A program made the position numbers and the translations under genes. DNA of 26,445 nt from an uncultured Lachnospiraceae bacterium (GTDB lineage Bacteria > Bacillota > Clostridia > Lachnospirales > Lachnospiraceae): positions 1 to 26,445 of the forward strand of contig URQQ01000054.1 in NCBI GenBank assembly GCA_900549995.1, in the 5' to 3' direction. Positions 14,390 through 22,200 of the stretch are shown here, piece after piece. The notes below the pieces were generated by a model, which saw only the letters and a list, made by a program, of their open reading frames with translations, was not told where the DNA came from and did no database searches. Position 1 is the first letter of the stretch. Each line of letters starts with the position of its first letter.

Positions 14390-15769
14390 TTAAAGAACAG
14401 GAACCTGATCTTCGGAAAATGTCTGCCGGCTCAGTTCTTTATGAAGATGCAGAGCCATGAAACCGGTGATTATTACTGAGATAATATCAGAAACCGGCTG
14501 GGCATAAAGGATACCATCAATCCCACAGACGGCCGGAAGAATGAATATGACAGGGATAAAGCAGATTCCCTGTCTGCAGGCTCCGAGAAGAAACCCTTTC
14601 TTTGCCTTTCCCAGGGATAGGAATAAGGAAGAATATACCGTATAGAATCCGAATAAAGCAAAAGAAATGCCATTGGCCAACAGTGCTTTTTGACCAATTT
14701 TTATCATTTCAATATCACCTTTTGTGAACCGGGAAATAATTGACGTGGAAAAGAGGGCTATGAAAAATCCGTAGATTACGCAAAATACAGTAGACCATAA
14801 AATAGAAGTTTTAATAGCCTCCTGTAAACGTTTATACTTTTTCGCGCCGTAACTATACCCTGCAATCGGCTGGAAACCTTTCATAAACCCAAAGACCATC
14901 AGACTTCCCATCGAGATAATTCTTGTCACTGCGCCCATTGCGGCAATTACAGAATCCCCATATATTTTTGCCTGCATGTTAATCAGTGTAATTGCGGCAC
15001 CGGTCAGAAGCTGGAATACCAGTGTGGGAATGCCGATTTTAAAAATCTCAGACAGTATCTCTTTGGAAAAGCGACATTCCTTTATGCTGTAGCTGAAGAT
15101 GCTTTTCTTTTTGAGGATATAACATAAGTATACCAAGGTGGAGATAACCTGCGAAATCGCCGTGGCAGCCGCAGCGCCGGCGACACCTAAATTCAGAATA
15201 TAAATAAAAATGGGATCCAGAAAGATATTCAGAACCGCACCTGCGAGCAAAGCACACATTGTGGTTTTCGCTGCACCTTCGCTTGTCACGATATTATTCA
15301 TTGTGACATTAAACACATTGAAAATAGAAGATAACACATAAATACCCGCATAAGTAAGCGCATAAGGCATGATGCTCTCTGTTGCACCCAGGAATGTCAA
15401 AACAGGTTTCAGAAATATCATTGTAGCAAGAATGATCACTGCACCAACGAAGACACTGCTGTAAAGTGCGGTGCTGACCACCTGATTTGCAGCATCCCTT
15501 TCCTTGTGTCCAAGTAATCTTGAGATATAAGATGCGGCTCCATTTCCAAACAGAAGGCCAAGCCCTACAACTACCTGGCCTAATGGGAAAGTGACAGAGA
15601 TTGCACCCATCTGGCTGGTTCCCAAGGATCCGACAAAATAGGCATCAACCAGATTATATAACGCATTGATCATCATGCCAATCATTGCAGGAAGTCCCAT
15701 TGCCAGAAGCGCCTTTTTCACAGGAGCAGTTCCTAAAAGCTCCATTTTTTTGTTACCTTCACTCATCAT
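14390..15769 (-). CDS. MATE-family multidrug/toxin exporter
   Basis: The 459-residue membrane protein has the usual length and about twelve hydrophobic helices of MATE antiporters, which expel drugs or metabolites in exchange for Na+ or H+. The N-terminal half has the family pattern LPAMIGMMINALYNLVD and AYFVGSLGTSQMGAIS. The second half repeats the fold with GIPTLVFQLLTGAAITLIN and a GFQPIAGYSYGAKKYKR stretch typical of MepA/DinF-like members. The start at 15769 has AAGGAGA 6 bases upstream. A second ATG follows immediately and is possible. It is transcribed alone from a promoter holding two palindromes (15803-15855), so it is probably repressed by a regulator encoded elsewhere. The substrate cannot be predicted. 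Confidence 0.95.
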   Translation of the reverse strand: MMSEGNKKMELLGTAPVKKALLAMGLPAMIGMMINALYNLVDAYFVGSLGTSQMGAISVTFPLGQVVVGLGLLFGNGAASYISRLLGHKERDAANQVVSTALYSSVFVGAVIILATMIFLKPVLTFLGATESIMPYALTYAGIYVLSSIFNVFNVTMNNIVTSEGAAKTTMCALLAGAVLNIFLDPIFIYILNLGVAGAAAATAISQVISTLVYLCYILKKKSIFSYSIKECRFSKEILSEIFKIGIPTLVFQLLTGAAITLINMQAKIYGDSVIAAMGAVTRIISMGSLMVFGFMKGFQPIAGYSYGAKKYKRLQEAIKTSILWSTVFCVIYGFFIALFSTSIISRFTKGDIEMIKIGQKALLANGISFALFGFYTVYSSLFLSLGKAKKGFLLGACRQGICFIPVIFILPAVCGIDGILYAQPVSDIISVIITGFMALHLHKELSRQTFSEDQVPVL

Positions 15770-15802
15770 TCATTCTCCTTTTCTAATAAGTGTAATATAC
15801 AG

Positions 15803-15819
15803 TACTATAAAATATAGTA
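15803..15819. promoter_or_regulatory. Operator-like palindrome 1 upstream of the MATE gene
   Basis: TACTATA-AAA-TATAGTA is a perfect 17-base inverted repeat with a 3-base centre. It lies just downstream of the predicted MATE transcription start, a place where a bound dimeric repressor would block elongation. The same palindrome occurs again 36 bases away. Confidence 0.65.
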
Positions 15820-15834
15820 TATACTTGCAAATAG

Positions 15835-15863
15835 ATACTACTATAATTTACAGTAACTGTCAA
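15835..15863 (-). promoter_or_regulatory. MATE promoter with second operator copy in its spacer
   Basis: On the - strand TTGACA (15858-15863) and TAGTAT (15835-15840) are 17 bases apart. The spacer holds TACTATA-ATT-TACAGTA (15839-15855 on +), the palindrome of 15803-15819 with one mismatch. The 36-base offset is near whole helical turns. This is a typical layout for a repressed efflux gene. Confidence 0.65.
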
Positions 15864-15880
15864 GGAAGAATATGCGTTAC

Positions 15881-15909
15881 TTTCATTTTATTTCCATCCC
15901 TGATATAAT
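15881..15909 (+). promoter_or_regulatory. Promoter of the M23 peptidase gene
   Basis: A perfect TATAAT (15904-15909) with an upstream TG forms an extended -10 (TGATATAAT). The -35 region (TTTCAT, 15881-15886) is poor, as is usual for extended -10 promoters. Its position shows that ATG 15912 cannot be the translation start. Confidence 0.6.
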
Positions 15910-15941
15910 GAATGAAAATCCTTTCGAAGGAGGAATGCTAT

Positions 15942-16700
15942 ATGAAGTTACATTTTTTAGGCCAGGTTGTATTACAAGTAGCCGGGTTAGTTTATGCAAC
16001 GATAAAATACCAGAAGAAAGAAATTGATAGTATTGATTGTTATGTACCGCAAGTCGAGTACATATTGCCGTTTGAAGGTGAGTGGTATACAGCAAATGGC
16101 GGCGTTACGAAAAACATTTCTCACTCATGGGATATTCTGCCGCAGCGTTTCGCATATGACTTTATTATTGTGGATGAAGACGGAAAGAGTTATGATGGGG
16201 ATCAGAAAGATCTGCACAGTTATTACTGTTATGGGAAAGATATCCTTGCACCGGCAGACGGTACGGTTGTTTCCATAAAAAACAGTTTTCCGGATTGCCG
16301 GATTATGGACGGCGGGCAGACAGATCCGGACACGGTAGATATTGGCGGAAACCGGATTATTATAAAACATGCATCCAATGAATACAGTGCGATCTGTCAT
16401 CTGATGCCGGGGAGTATAGTTGTGCGAAAAGGACAGAAAGTAAGAAGAGGTGAGATGATTGCAAAGTGCGGAAACTCTGGCAATACGACAGAGCCTCACG
16501 TTCATTTCCAGGTGCAGAACACTGCTGGATTTTATTCCAGTATTGGGCTTCCGGTGCACTTTGTGAATATTCAAAAAAAGCTGTACGCAATGAACCACAT
16601 GGTTGATACACGTCCCCTGCCGGAAAAAGAAGAGATCAGGGAAGAATATATTCACAGAGGATTGTTAGTAGAGAACATAAGGGAGAAACCGATTCCGTAA
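15942..16700 (+). CDS. M23-family (LytM/peptidase_M23) metallopeptidase, membrane-anchored
   Basis: The 252-residue protein begins with a short hydrophobic segment (5-21) that could anchor or export it. The LytM-like domain follows, with the beta-sheet core GKDILAPADGTVVSI (about 98-112), His153 in ICHL and the zinc motif HVHF (His186, His188). These enzymes cut peptide bridges of peptidoglycan. The usual first motif HxxxD is altered: Asp73 sits in QRFAYDF with Arg at the normal His place, and His61 may supply the ligand. Such QRxAxD forms occur in a Firmicutes subgroup, as I recall. The start at 15942 is chosen because AAGGAGG lies at 15927-15933 and the promoter at 15904 rules out ATG 15912. 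It could be a peptidase or a binding relative. Confidence 0.85.
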   Translation: MKLHFLGQVVLQVAGLVYATIKYQKKEIDSIDCYVPQVEYILPFEGEWYTANGGVTKNISHSWDILPQRFAYDFIIVDEDGKSYDGDQKDLHSYYCYGKDILAPADGTVVSIKNSFPDCRIMDGGQTDPDTVDIGGNRIIIKHASNEYSAICHLMPGSIVVRKGQKVRRGEMIAKCGNSGNTTEPHVHFQVQNTAGFYSSIGLPVHFVNIQKKLYAMNHMVDTRPLPEKEEIREEYIHRGLLVENIREKPIP

Positions 16701-16712
16701 GATATAAAAATA

Positions 16713-16757
16713 CAAGACACCAGGTCGAATTCAGGATCTGGTGTCTTGCGGTTTTTT
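16713..16757. terminator. Bidirectional terminator between the M23 and HAD genes
   Basis: CAAGACACCAG (16713-16723) pairs with CTGGTGTCTTG (16738-16748). TTTTTT follows on the + strand, and TATTTTTAT follows on the - strand, so it serves both converging genes. Confidence 0.9.
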
Positions 16758-16785
16758 AAGAACAGATGAGACTTAGCCAAATATT

Positions 16786-17403
16786 TTAGACAAGTTCTAA
16801 TAAATCAGAAATGACAGAGATACTTCGGTCAGCATCAGGGACATCATCAAAGCCATATTCGGCAAAAATAAATGGTACGCCGGCCGCCTTGCACGCATCA
16901 AAGTCGCCCTGGGTATCGCCGACATAGACGACATCTGTCAGGTGATTTCTCTCCATCAGAATCCGGATTGTCTTGTCCTTTGTGACCCCGGTATCCCCAA
17001 AACACAGGAAATCTTTCACAAACGCAGAGAGGCCGGTAGTTTTAAGAAGGATTTCTACATATCCGCTCTGACAGTTGCTTACGATGTATAATCCAGTTTT
17101 CTCAGACAGTTTTTCGAAAGTTTCTTTTACACCGTCGAACAGGGGACATGGCTCTTCTTCCAGTGCTCTGTGCTCGTATTCATAGCAAAGTGCGGCGAGC
17201 CTGTCTTTATCTTCTCTGGAAAATCCGGGGAAAATTGAATCACAGATGACATCCATGGTCTTACCAAACAGTTCTCTTAAACGGGCTCCATCAATAAATA
17301 TATCGGCATCTGAGTTTTCTTTGATTGCTCTTGTCCATGAAGCGGCAACCTTGTCTGTGGGATCCCAGAGAGTGCCGTCTACATCAAATATTATTCCATC
17401 CAT
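16786..17403 (-). CDS. HAD-superfamily hydrolase (subfamily IA phosphatase)
   Basis: The 205-residue protein shows all four HAD motifs: DVDGT with nucleophile Asp7 and acid Asp9, SNC (motif II), the lysine of TKDKTI (motif III) and GDTQGD (motif IV). A helical cap lies between motifs I and II. It resembles phosphoglycolate phosphatase/PgmB-type small-metabolite phosphatases; the substrate is unknown. An open frame reaches back to 17559, but the extra 52 codons cover the palindromic repeat. AAAGGAG lies 8 bases before ATG 17403, so this start is chosen. No clear promoter is seen nearer than the repeat, so transcription probably starts within or beyond it. Confidence 0.88.
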   Translation of the reverse strand: MDGIIFDVDGTLWDPTDKVAASWTRAIKENSDADIFIDGARLRELFGKTMDVICDSIFPGFSREDKDRLAALCYEYEHRALEEEPCPLFDGVKETFEKLSEKTGLYIVSNCQSGYVEILLKTTGLSAFVKDFLCFGDTGVTKDKTIRILMERNHLTDVVYVGDTQGDFDACKAAGVPFIFAEYGFDDVPDADRSISVISDLLELV

Positions 17404-17437
17404 TATGATTAACTCCTTTATTATAAAATTAAAATGT

Positions 17438-17575
17438 GCCATGACATCCCGCCATGCCACTTCGATTCCGCTGCGCTGCATCTCAGTGCGGCTAAACGCC
17501 GTATACGAATTATGATAAGAACTTCTCTGCAAGCGAGCTTGCGACGAAATTCTTATCATAATTCGTGCATGGCTG
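17438..17575. repeat. Palindromic intergenic repeat-like element (multi-hairpin)
   Basis: The core is a perfect 17-bp stem, 17505-17521 with 17550-17566 (AATTATGATAAGAA / TTCTTATCATAATT). Its loop contains a smaller hairpin, GCAAG-CGAG-CTTGC (17529-17542). Outside lie the terminal inverted pair GCCATGC (17451-17457) and GCATGGC (17567-17573), CGGC-TAAAC-GCCG (17490-17502) and CCGC...GCGG. The higher GC of the left part differs from the surrounding spacer. The nested design suggests a repeated element of the REP/MITE kind, but copy number cannot be tested in this window. Confidence 0.6.
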
Positions 17576-17606
17576 ACTTAGTTTATCATATCACAGTGAG
17601 ATTTAT

Positions 17607-17635
17607 TTGTCAGCTATTTCTAAATGAGGTATAAT
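17607..17635 (+). promoter_or_regulatory. Promoter of the aldo/keto reductase gene
   Basis: TTGTCA (17607-17612) and a perfect TATAAT (17630-17635) are 17 bases apart. The start near 17642 rules out the ATG at 17624 and leaves a 27-base leader before ATG 17669. Confidence 0.78.
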
Positions 17636-17668
17636 GAGGAAAATAAAGAAGAGACGAGGGATAATATT

Positions 17669-18778
17669 ATGTATTATAAGAAATATGGGAACACTGATAT
17701 GATGGTTTCTGCAATAGGACTTGGAACTATGCGTTATGATGAGGAGGATATAAGGGCAGGCAGGCTGGAAAAATGTGCCCAGATTCCGCTTTATGCTTTA
17801 GAGAAGGGAATCAACTACTGGGATACAGCGCCGGGTTACTGTGATGATAAAAGTGAGATCGTCACTGGCATCGCTCTTTCACAGGTAAAAAGGAGTGATG
17901 TGTTTGTCACATCCAAGACAAATCTTGGTACGCTTGAGCAGAAGACGGACCGGGATACATTCAGGAGACGTCTGGAACTGTCTCTTGACAGGCTGAAGAC
18001 GGATTACATAGACTTCTATCATATGTGGTGTATGCTGGATTTGAACTCATGGGAACGCCATATGGAGACAATCTATGCATTCTTTGAAGAGGCAAAATCA
18101 GAAGGGCTGATCAGGAATATCGTATTTTCTTCCCACATGCCGGGCAATGAGATTGAGACGGTTGTGGATTCGGGGAAATTCAAAGGAATGCTGATTGGCT
18201 ATAATGCATTAAACTATCGGTTCCGCCAGAGCGGAATTGAGGCGGCTTATAAAAATGGCATGGGAGTTGTAGTAATGAATCCGCTTGGCGGAGGTATTAT
18301 CCCGCAGAATCCGGAGGCGTTTTCTTACCTGACGGAAGGAACAGACTTGACTGTGCCGCAGGCAGCCCTCAGGTTTGTGGCATCTCATAAGGAAATTACA
18401 GTAACTCTTGCCGGATGCACTACGAAAGAACATATTGATGATGCAGTAAAAGCAGTAGAGGGACTGAAGGAACGTCCGGCCAGAGAAGTTGTTCTTGATT
18501 TCGAACAGGAAGGAATGGCGTTAAATAATCTGTGTACAGGGTGTAACTATTGTAAAGGATGTCCAAAGAATATTGAGATTCCCAAATTTATGGATGCCTA
18601 TAACCAATATATACTGACAGGAAGAAAAGAGGAACTCTGGGGAAGAATGAACGGACACTGGGATATTACGAAAGAACAGGCCGCAGAATGTATTGCATGC
18701 GGGCATTGTGAACGTGAGTGTACACAGCATCTTCCAATCATTGACAGACTAAAAGAAATCGCATCCGGAGATAGATAA
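17669..18778 (+). CDS. Aldo/keto reductase with C-terminal ferredoxin-like domain
   Basis: The 369-residue protein has an AKR barrel with the catalytic tetrad Asp52, Tyr57, Lys83 and His118 (WDTAPGY, TSKTN, YHMW) and an N-terminal GNTDMMVSAIGLGTMR. The barrel is followed at 289-351 by two cysteine groups: Cys289/292/295/298 (CTGCNYCKGCP) and Cys341/344/347/351 (CIACGHCEREC). These could hold two [4Fe-4S] clusters that link NAD(P)H chemistry to ferredoxin-type electron transfer. Such proteins are common in anaerobic clostridia, with unknown physiological substrates. The start at 17669 follows GAGGG (17656-17660) and agrees with the promoter position. It is a single-gene unit, followed by a terminator-like hairpin at 18860. 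Confidence 0.92.
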   Translation: MYYKKYGNTDMMVSAIGLGTMRYDEEDIRAGRLEKCAQIPLYALEKGINYWDTAPGYCDDKSEIVTGIALSQVKRSDVFVTSKTNLGTLEQKTDRDTFRRRLELSLDRLKTDYIDFYHMWCMLDLNSWERHMETIYAFFEEAKSEGLIRNIVFSSHMPGNEIETVVDSGKFKGMLIGYNALNYRFRQSGIEAAYKNGMGVVVMNPLGGGIIPQNPEAFSYLTEGTDLTVPQAALRFVASHKEITVTLAGCTTKEHIDDAVKAVEGLKERPAREVVLDFEQEGMALNNLCTGCNYCKGCPKNIEIPKFMDAYNQYILTGRKEELWGRMNGHWDITKEQAAECIACGHCERECTQHLPIIDRLKEIASGDR

Positions 18779-18854
18779 ATCATGATTCATACATAGCATT
18801 TGGCAGCACGGAGACAGAGATTTGAAAAATCGAAGCGGCACAGCTGAATGGTTA

Positions 18855-18890
18855 CCAGCAAAACGGCCTTTTAAAAAGGGCCGTTTTGGT
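18855..18890 (+). terminator. Terminator-like hairpin before polA
   Basis: CAAAACGGCC (18859-18868) pairs with GGCCGTTTTG (18879-18888) across a loop of A and T. The T tract is short and is interrupted by GG, so it may be a weak terminator for the aldo/keto reductase gene. No clear promoter for polA could be chosen in the remaining 40 bases. Confidence 0.55.
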
Positions 18891-18929
18891 GTATAGTAAT
18901 AAAGTATTGTATGAAAATGGAGAAATTAT

Positions 18930-21545
18930 ATGAGTGAAAAAATATTATTAATTGACGGACACAGTATTTTAAACAGGGCATTTTATGGGATTCCCGATCT
19001 CACCAATGCTGACGGGCTTCATACAAATGCTGTTTATGGTTTCCTGAATATTATGTTTAAGGTTCTGGAAGAAGAAAAACCGGAATATCTGACGGTTGCG
19101 TTTGATGTACATGCACCGACATTCAGGCATAAAATGTATGAAGAATATAAAGGAACGAGAAAACCGATGGCAGAGGAACTCCGCCAGCAGGTACCTGTAA
19201 TCAAGGAAGTCCTTCAGACTATGGGTGTCAAAATTGTGGAAAAGGAAGGGCTGGAGGCAGATGATATCCTTGGGACATTGTCAAAACGCTGTGAGGATGC
19301 AGGAATGGAAGCAGTTGTCCTTTCGGGAGACAGGGATCTTCTGCAGCTCGCCACACAGCATGTCAAGATTCGGATTCCAAAGACAAAGCAGGGCAGGACA
19401 GAAGTGGAAGATTATTACGAGGAAGATGTAAAGGAACGTTACCAGGTGACCCCCTCTGAATTCATCGATCTCAAAGCACTGATGGGGGACAGCTCCGATA
19501 ATATTCCGGGAGTCCCAAGTATCGGAGAAAAGACAGCGACAAAAATTATTGTAGAATATGGTTCTATTGAAAACGCATATGAACATGTGGACGAGCTGAA
19601 ACCGCCCCGTGCTTCGAAAGCGCTCAAGGAACATTATGACATGGCTCAAATGAGCAAAGTTCTGGCAACTATTGAGGTTCAGGCAGATTTCCCATATGCG
19701 GTGGAAGATGCAAGACTTGGAAATCTGTATACTCCGGAAGCATACGCAATGTTTCAGAAACTTCAGTTTAAGAATCTTCTCGGACGATTTGATGTAGATG
19801 CATCGGCGAACGCGCTGGAAGATTATTTCAAACAAATTTCTTCAAAGGACGAAGCGGAAAAAATCATCCGCGAAGCCAGCCAAAGCGAGATGGCAGGAAT
19901 CAGTATTTTCCGCCAGACGAAAAATGTTCTTCCGTTGTTCGCCGATGCGGCGGGAATCGGCGGGATCGCGGTTGCCTATGGGAAAAAGAAAATCTATATT
20001 CTGACAACCGGGGAAAACATGGATGCGTCTTATCTTATGGAGGCTGTGGAAAGGATTGCAGCAGGCACAAAGATGTTTTCCATGTTCGATATCAAGGAGA
20101 TTCTGCATCACATAAAAATAGAGGATCCAACACGCTGTTTTGATGCAAGAGTAGCGGCATATCTTCTGAATCCGCTGAAAAATGATTACACCTATGAAGA
20201 CGTCGCAAGAGAGCAGCTGGATCTGATGATTGATGAGAAGACGGATGAAGTCATAAAAGCAGGATATGAGGCATACACCGCATATGCGTGTATTGAGCCG
20301 CTCACGGAGAAGCTTCAGGAAATGAACATGAAAAAGCTGTTTGATGAAATAGAAATGCCGCTTGTGTTCACGCTCTATGATATGGAAGCAGCCGGGGTCC
20401 GGATTGAAGCGGAAGCTCTGAAATTTTACGGGGATCAGCTTGGGAATAAAATTGTAGAACTGGAAGCTGCAATATACGAACTTGCCGGTGAAACATTTAA
20501 TATTAATTCACCGAAACAGCTGGGAGTCGTATTGTTTGATCATATGGGTCTTCCAAACGGGAAAAAGACAAAGACAGGGTATTCTACAGCAGCAGATGTT
20601 TTGGATAAGCTGGCACCGGATTATCCGGTAGTCTCAATGATTCTTGAATACCGTCAGCTTACAAAGCTTAAATCAACTTACGCAGACGGACTGGCAAATT
20701 ACATCGGTGAAGATGGACGGATTCATGGAAAATTCAATCAGACAATCACTGCAACAGGCCGTATCAGCAGTACAGAACCAAATCTTCAGAACATTCCGGT
20801 CCGTATGGAACTTGGAAGGCTGATCCGGAAAGTTTTTGTACCACAGGAAGGTTACACGTTTGTGGATGCAGATTATTCGCAGATAGAACTTAGAATTCTT
20901 GCGCATTGCTCTGATGACCAGCAGCTGATCCAGGCGTACCGGGAGGCGCAGGATATCCACCGTCTTACCGCGTCACAGGTCTTTCATGTGCCGTTTGATG
21001 AAGTCACAGATCAGCTGAGAAGAAACGCCAAAGCGGTCAATTTCGGAATTGTATACGGAATCAGTTCCTTTGGACTCAGTCAGGACTTAAGCATTTCCAG
21101 AAAAGAGGCGGCTGAGTATATTGATAAATATTTTGAAACTTATCCGGGGATCAAAAAATTTCTGGATGATGCAGTTGCGCATGCGAAAGAAGAAGGGTAT
21201 GTAACGACACTTTACGGACGCCGCAGGCCGGTACCGGAACTTTCTTCCAGCAACTTCATGCAGAGAAACTTTGGAGAGAGAGTGGCGATGAATGCCCCGA
21301 TCCAGGGGACAGCTGCAGATATCATGAAAATCGCAATGAATGGTGTCAACCGGGCATTTAAAGAGAAACAGATGAAGTCACGGATTGTCATTCAGGTACA
21401 CGATGAGCTTCTCATTGAAGCAAAGACAGAAGAGCTTGAGGAAGTGCAGAGAATCTTAAAAGCGGAGATGGAACAGGCGGCAGAACTTCATGTACCTCTT
21501 GTCATTGATATGCATACAGGAGAAAACTGGTATGAAGCAAAATAA
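18930..21545 (+). CDS. polA: DNA polymerase I
   Basis: The 871-residue enzyme fills gaps and removes RNA primers. The 5' nuclease domain (1 to about 290) has Asp9 (LLIDGHS), AFDVHAPTFRH, EADDILG, SGDRDLLQL and the helix-hairpin-helix GVPSIGEKTA. The middle domain (about 300-470) keeps the exonuclease fold but lacks the DxE metal residues (AGISIF where the motif should be), so proofreading is probably absent, as in Bacillus-type Pol I. The polymerase domain has motif A with Asp648 (DYSQIELRILAH), motif B (RRNAKAVNFGIVYG) and motif C with Asp825 (QVHDELL). GGAG stands 7 bases before the ATG. It overlaps coaE by 14 bases and leads a tightly packed seven-gene run. Confidence 0.98.
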   Translation: MSEKILLIDGHSILNRAFYGIPDLTNADGLHTNAVYGFLNIMFKVLEEEKPEYLTVAFDVHAPTFRHKMYEEYKGTRKPMAEELRQQVPVIKEVLQTMGVKIVEKEGLEADDILGTLSKRCEDAGMEAVVLSGDRDLLQLATQHVKIRIPKTKQGRTEVEDYYEEDVKERYQVTPSEFIDLKALMGDSSDNIPGVPSIGEKTATKIIVEYGSIENAYEHVDELKPPRASKALKEHYDMAQMSKVLATIEVQADFPYAVEDARLGNLYTPEAYAMFQKLQFKNLLGRFDVDASANALEDYFKQISSKDEAEKIIREASQSEMAGISIFRQTKNVLPLFADAAGIGGIAVAYGKKKIYILTTGENMDASYLMEAVERIAAGTKMFSMFDIKEILHHIKIEDPTRCFDARVAAYLLNPLKNDYTYEDVAREQLDLMIDEKTDEVIKAGYEAYTAYACIEPLTEKLQEMNMKKLFDEIEMPLVFTLYDMEAAGVRIEAEALKFYGDQLGNKIVELEAAIYELAGETFNINSPKQLGVVLFDHMGLPNGKKTKTGYSTAADVLDKLAPDYPVVSMILEYRQLTKLKSTYADGLANYIGEDGRIHGKFNQTITATGRISSTEPNLQNIPVRMELGRLIRKVFVPQEGYTFVDADYSQIELRILAHCSDDQQLIQAYREAQDIHRLTASQVFHVPFDEVTDQLRRNAKAVNFGIVYGISSFGLSQDLSISRKEAAEYIDKYFETYPGIKKFLDDAVAHAKEEGYVTTLYGRRRPVPELSSSNFMQRNFGERVAMNAPIQGTAADIMKIAMNGVNRAFKEKQMKSRIVIQVHDELLIEAKTEELEEVQRILKAEMEQAAELHVPLVIDMHTGENWYEAK

Positions 21546-22197
21546 AACAGAGCCCGCTATGACTGTGATCGGAATTACCGGGGGCGTTGGTTCAGGGAAA
21601 AGCAGGGTTTTGGAGGAACTTTGCAGTTCTTTTGGCGCCGTTGTCTGCCAGGCAGATGAGGTTGCGAAGGAACTGCAAAAAAAAGGCGGCAGATGTTATG
21701 ACGAAATGATTCATCTGTTTGGAACGGGAATTCTTGGTAAAAATGAGGAGATGGACCGGAAAAAACTCGCAGAGATCGTATTTTCGGACCCGGAAAAACT
21801 CAGACAGTTAAATGCCATTGTACATCCGGAAGTAAAGCAGGCAGTCATCACAAAGATCAGACAGGAAAAAGAACGAGGCAGCAGATTGTTCGTCATAGAA
21901 GCGGCGCTTCTCCTGGAAGATCATTATGATGAAATCTGTGATGAACTGTGGTATATTTATACCAAAGAGTCTGTCCGGAGAGCCCGTCTGAAAGAATCCA
22001 GAGACTACAGTGATGAAAAGATAGATGCAATCATGAAAAACCAGATGAACGAAGAGGTGTTTTTCAAACGCTGCAGGCGGGTGATTGATAACAGCGGAAG
22101 TTTTGAGGATACAAAGAAACAGCTTGCAGAAATTCTGCAAGACTTCGGAAATACAGGTAAATTATCTTCAGTTTACGAAGAAAGTCAGGAGAAATAA
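21532..22197 (+). CDS. coaE: Dephospho-CoA kinase
   Basis: The 221-residue kinase adds the 3'-phosphate to dephospho-CoA, the last step of coenzyme A synthesis. The P-loop GITGGVGSGKS (14-24, Lys23) is followed by CQADEVAKEL, the HPEVK substrate motif, EAALLLE and RLKESRDYSDE in the lid, and a VIDNSG near the C-terminus. ATG 21532 is chosen over an upstream ATG at 21490 because AGGAG (21518-21522) lies 9 bases before it and family homology begins soon after. It overlaps the end of polA by 14 bases. polA-coaE adjacency is frequent in Firmicutes. It is followed after 3 bases by the next gene. Confidence 0.97.
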   Translation: MKQNKTEPAMTVIGITGGVGSGKSRVLEELCSSFGAVVCQADEVAKELQKKGGRCYDEMIHLFGTGILGKNEEMDRKKLAEIVFSDPEKLRQLNAIVHPEVKQAVITKIRQEKERGSRLFVIEAALLLEDHYDEICDELWYIYTKESVRRARLKESRDYSDEKIDAIMKNQMNEEVFFKRCRRVIDNSGSFEDTKKQLAEILQDFGNTGKLSSVYEESQEK

Positions 22198-22200
22198 TAT

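Noticed and set aside
17404..17559. N-terminal extension of the HAD hydrolase
   Set aside because: The added 52 codons read through the palindromic repeat. The ribosome binding site and the DVDGT motif support the start at 17403.
17624..17668. Upstream start for the aldo/keto reductase
   Set aside because: This ATG overlaps the -10 element TATAAT and would not be in the transcript.
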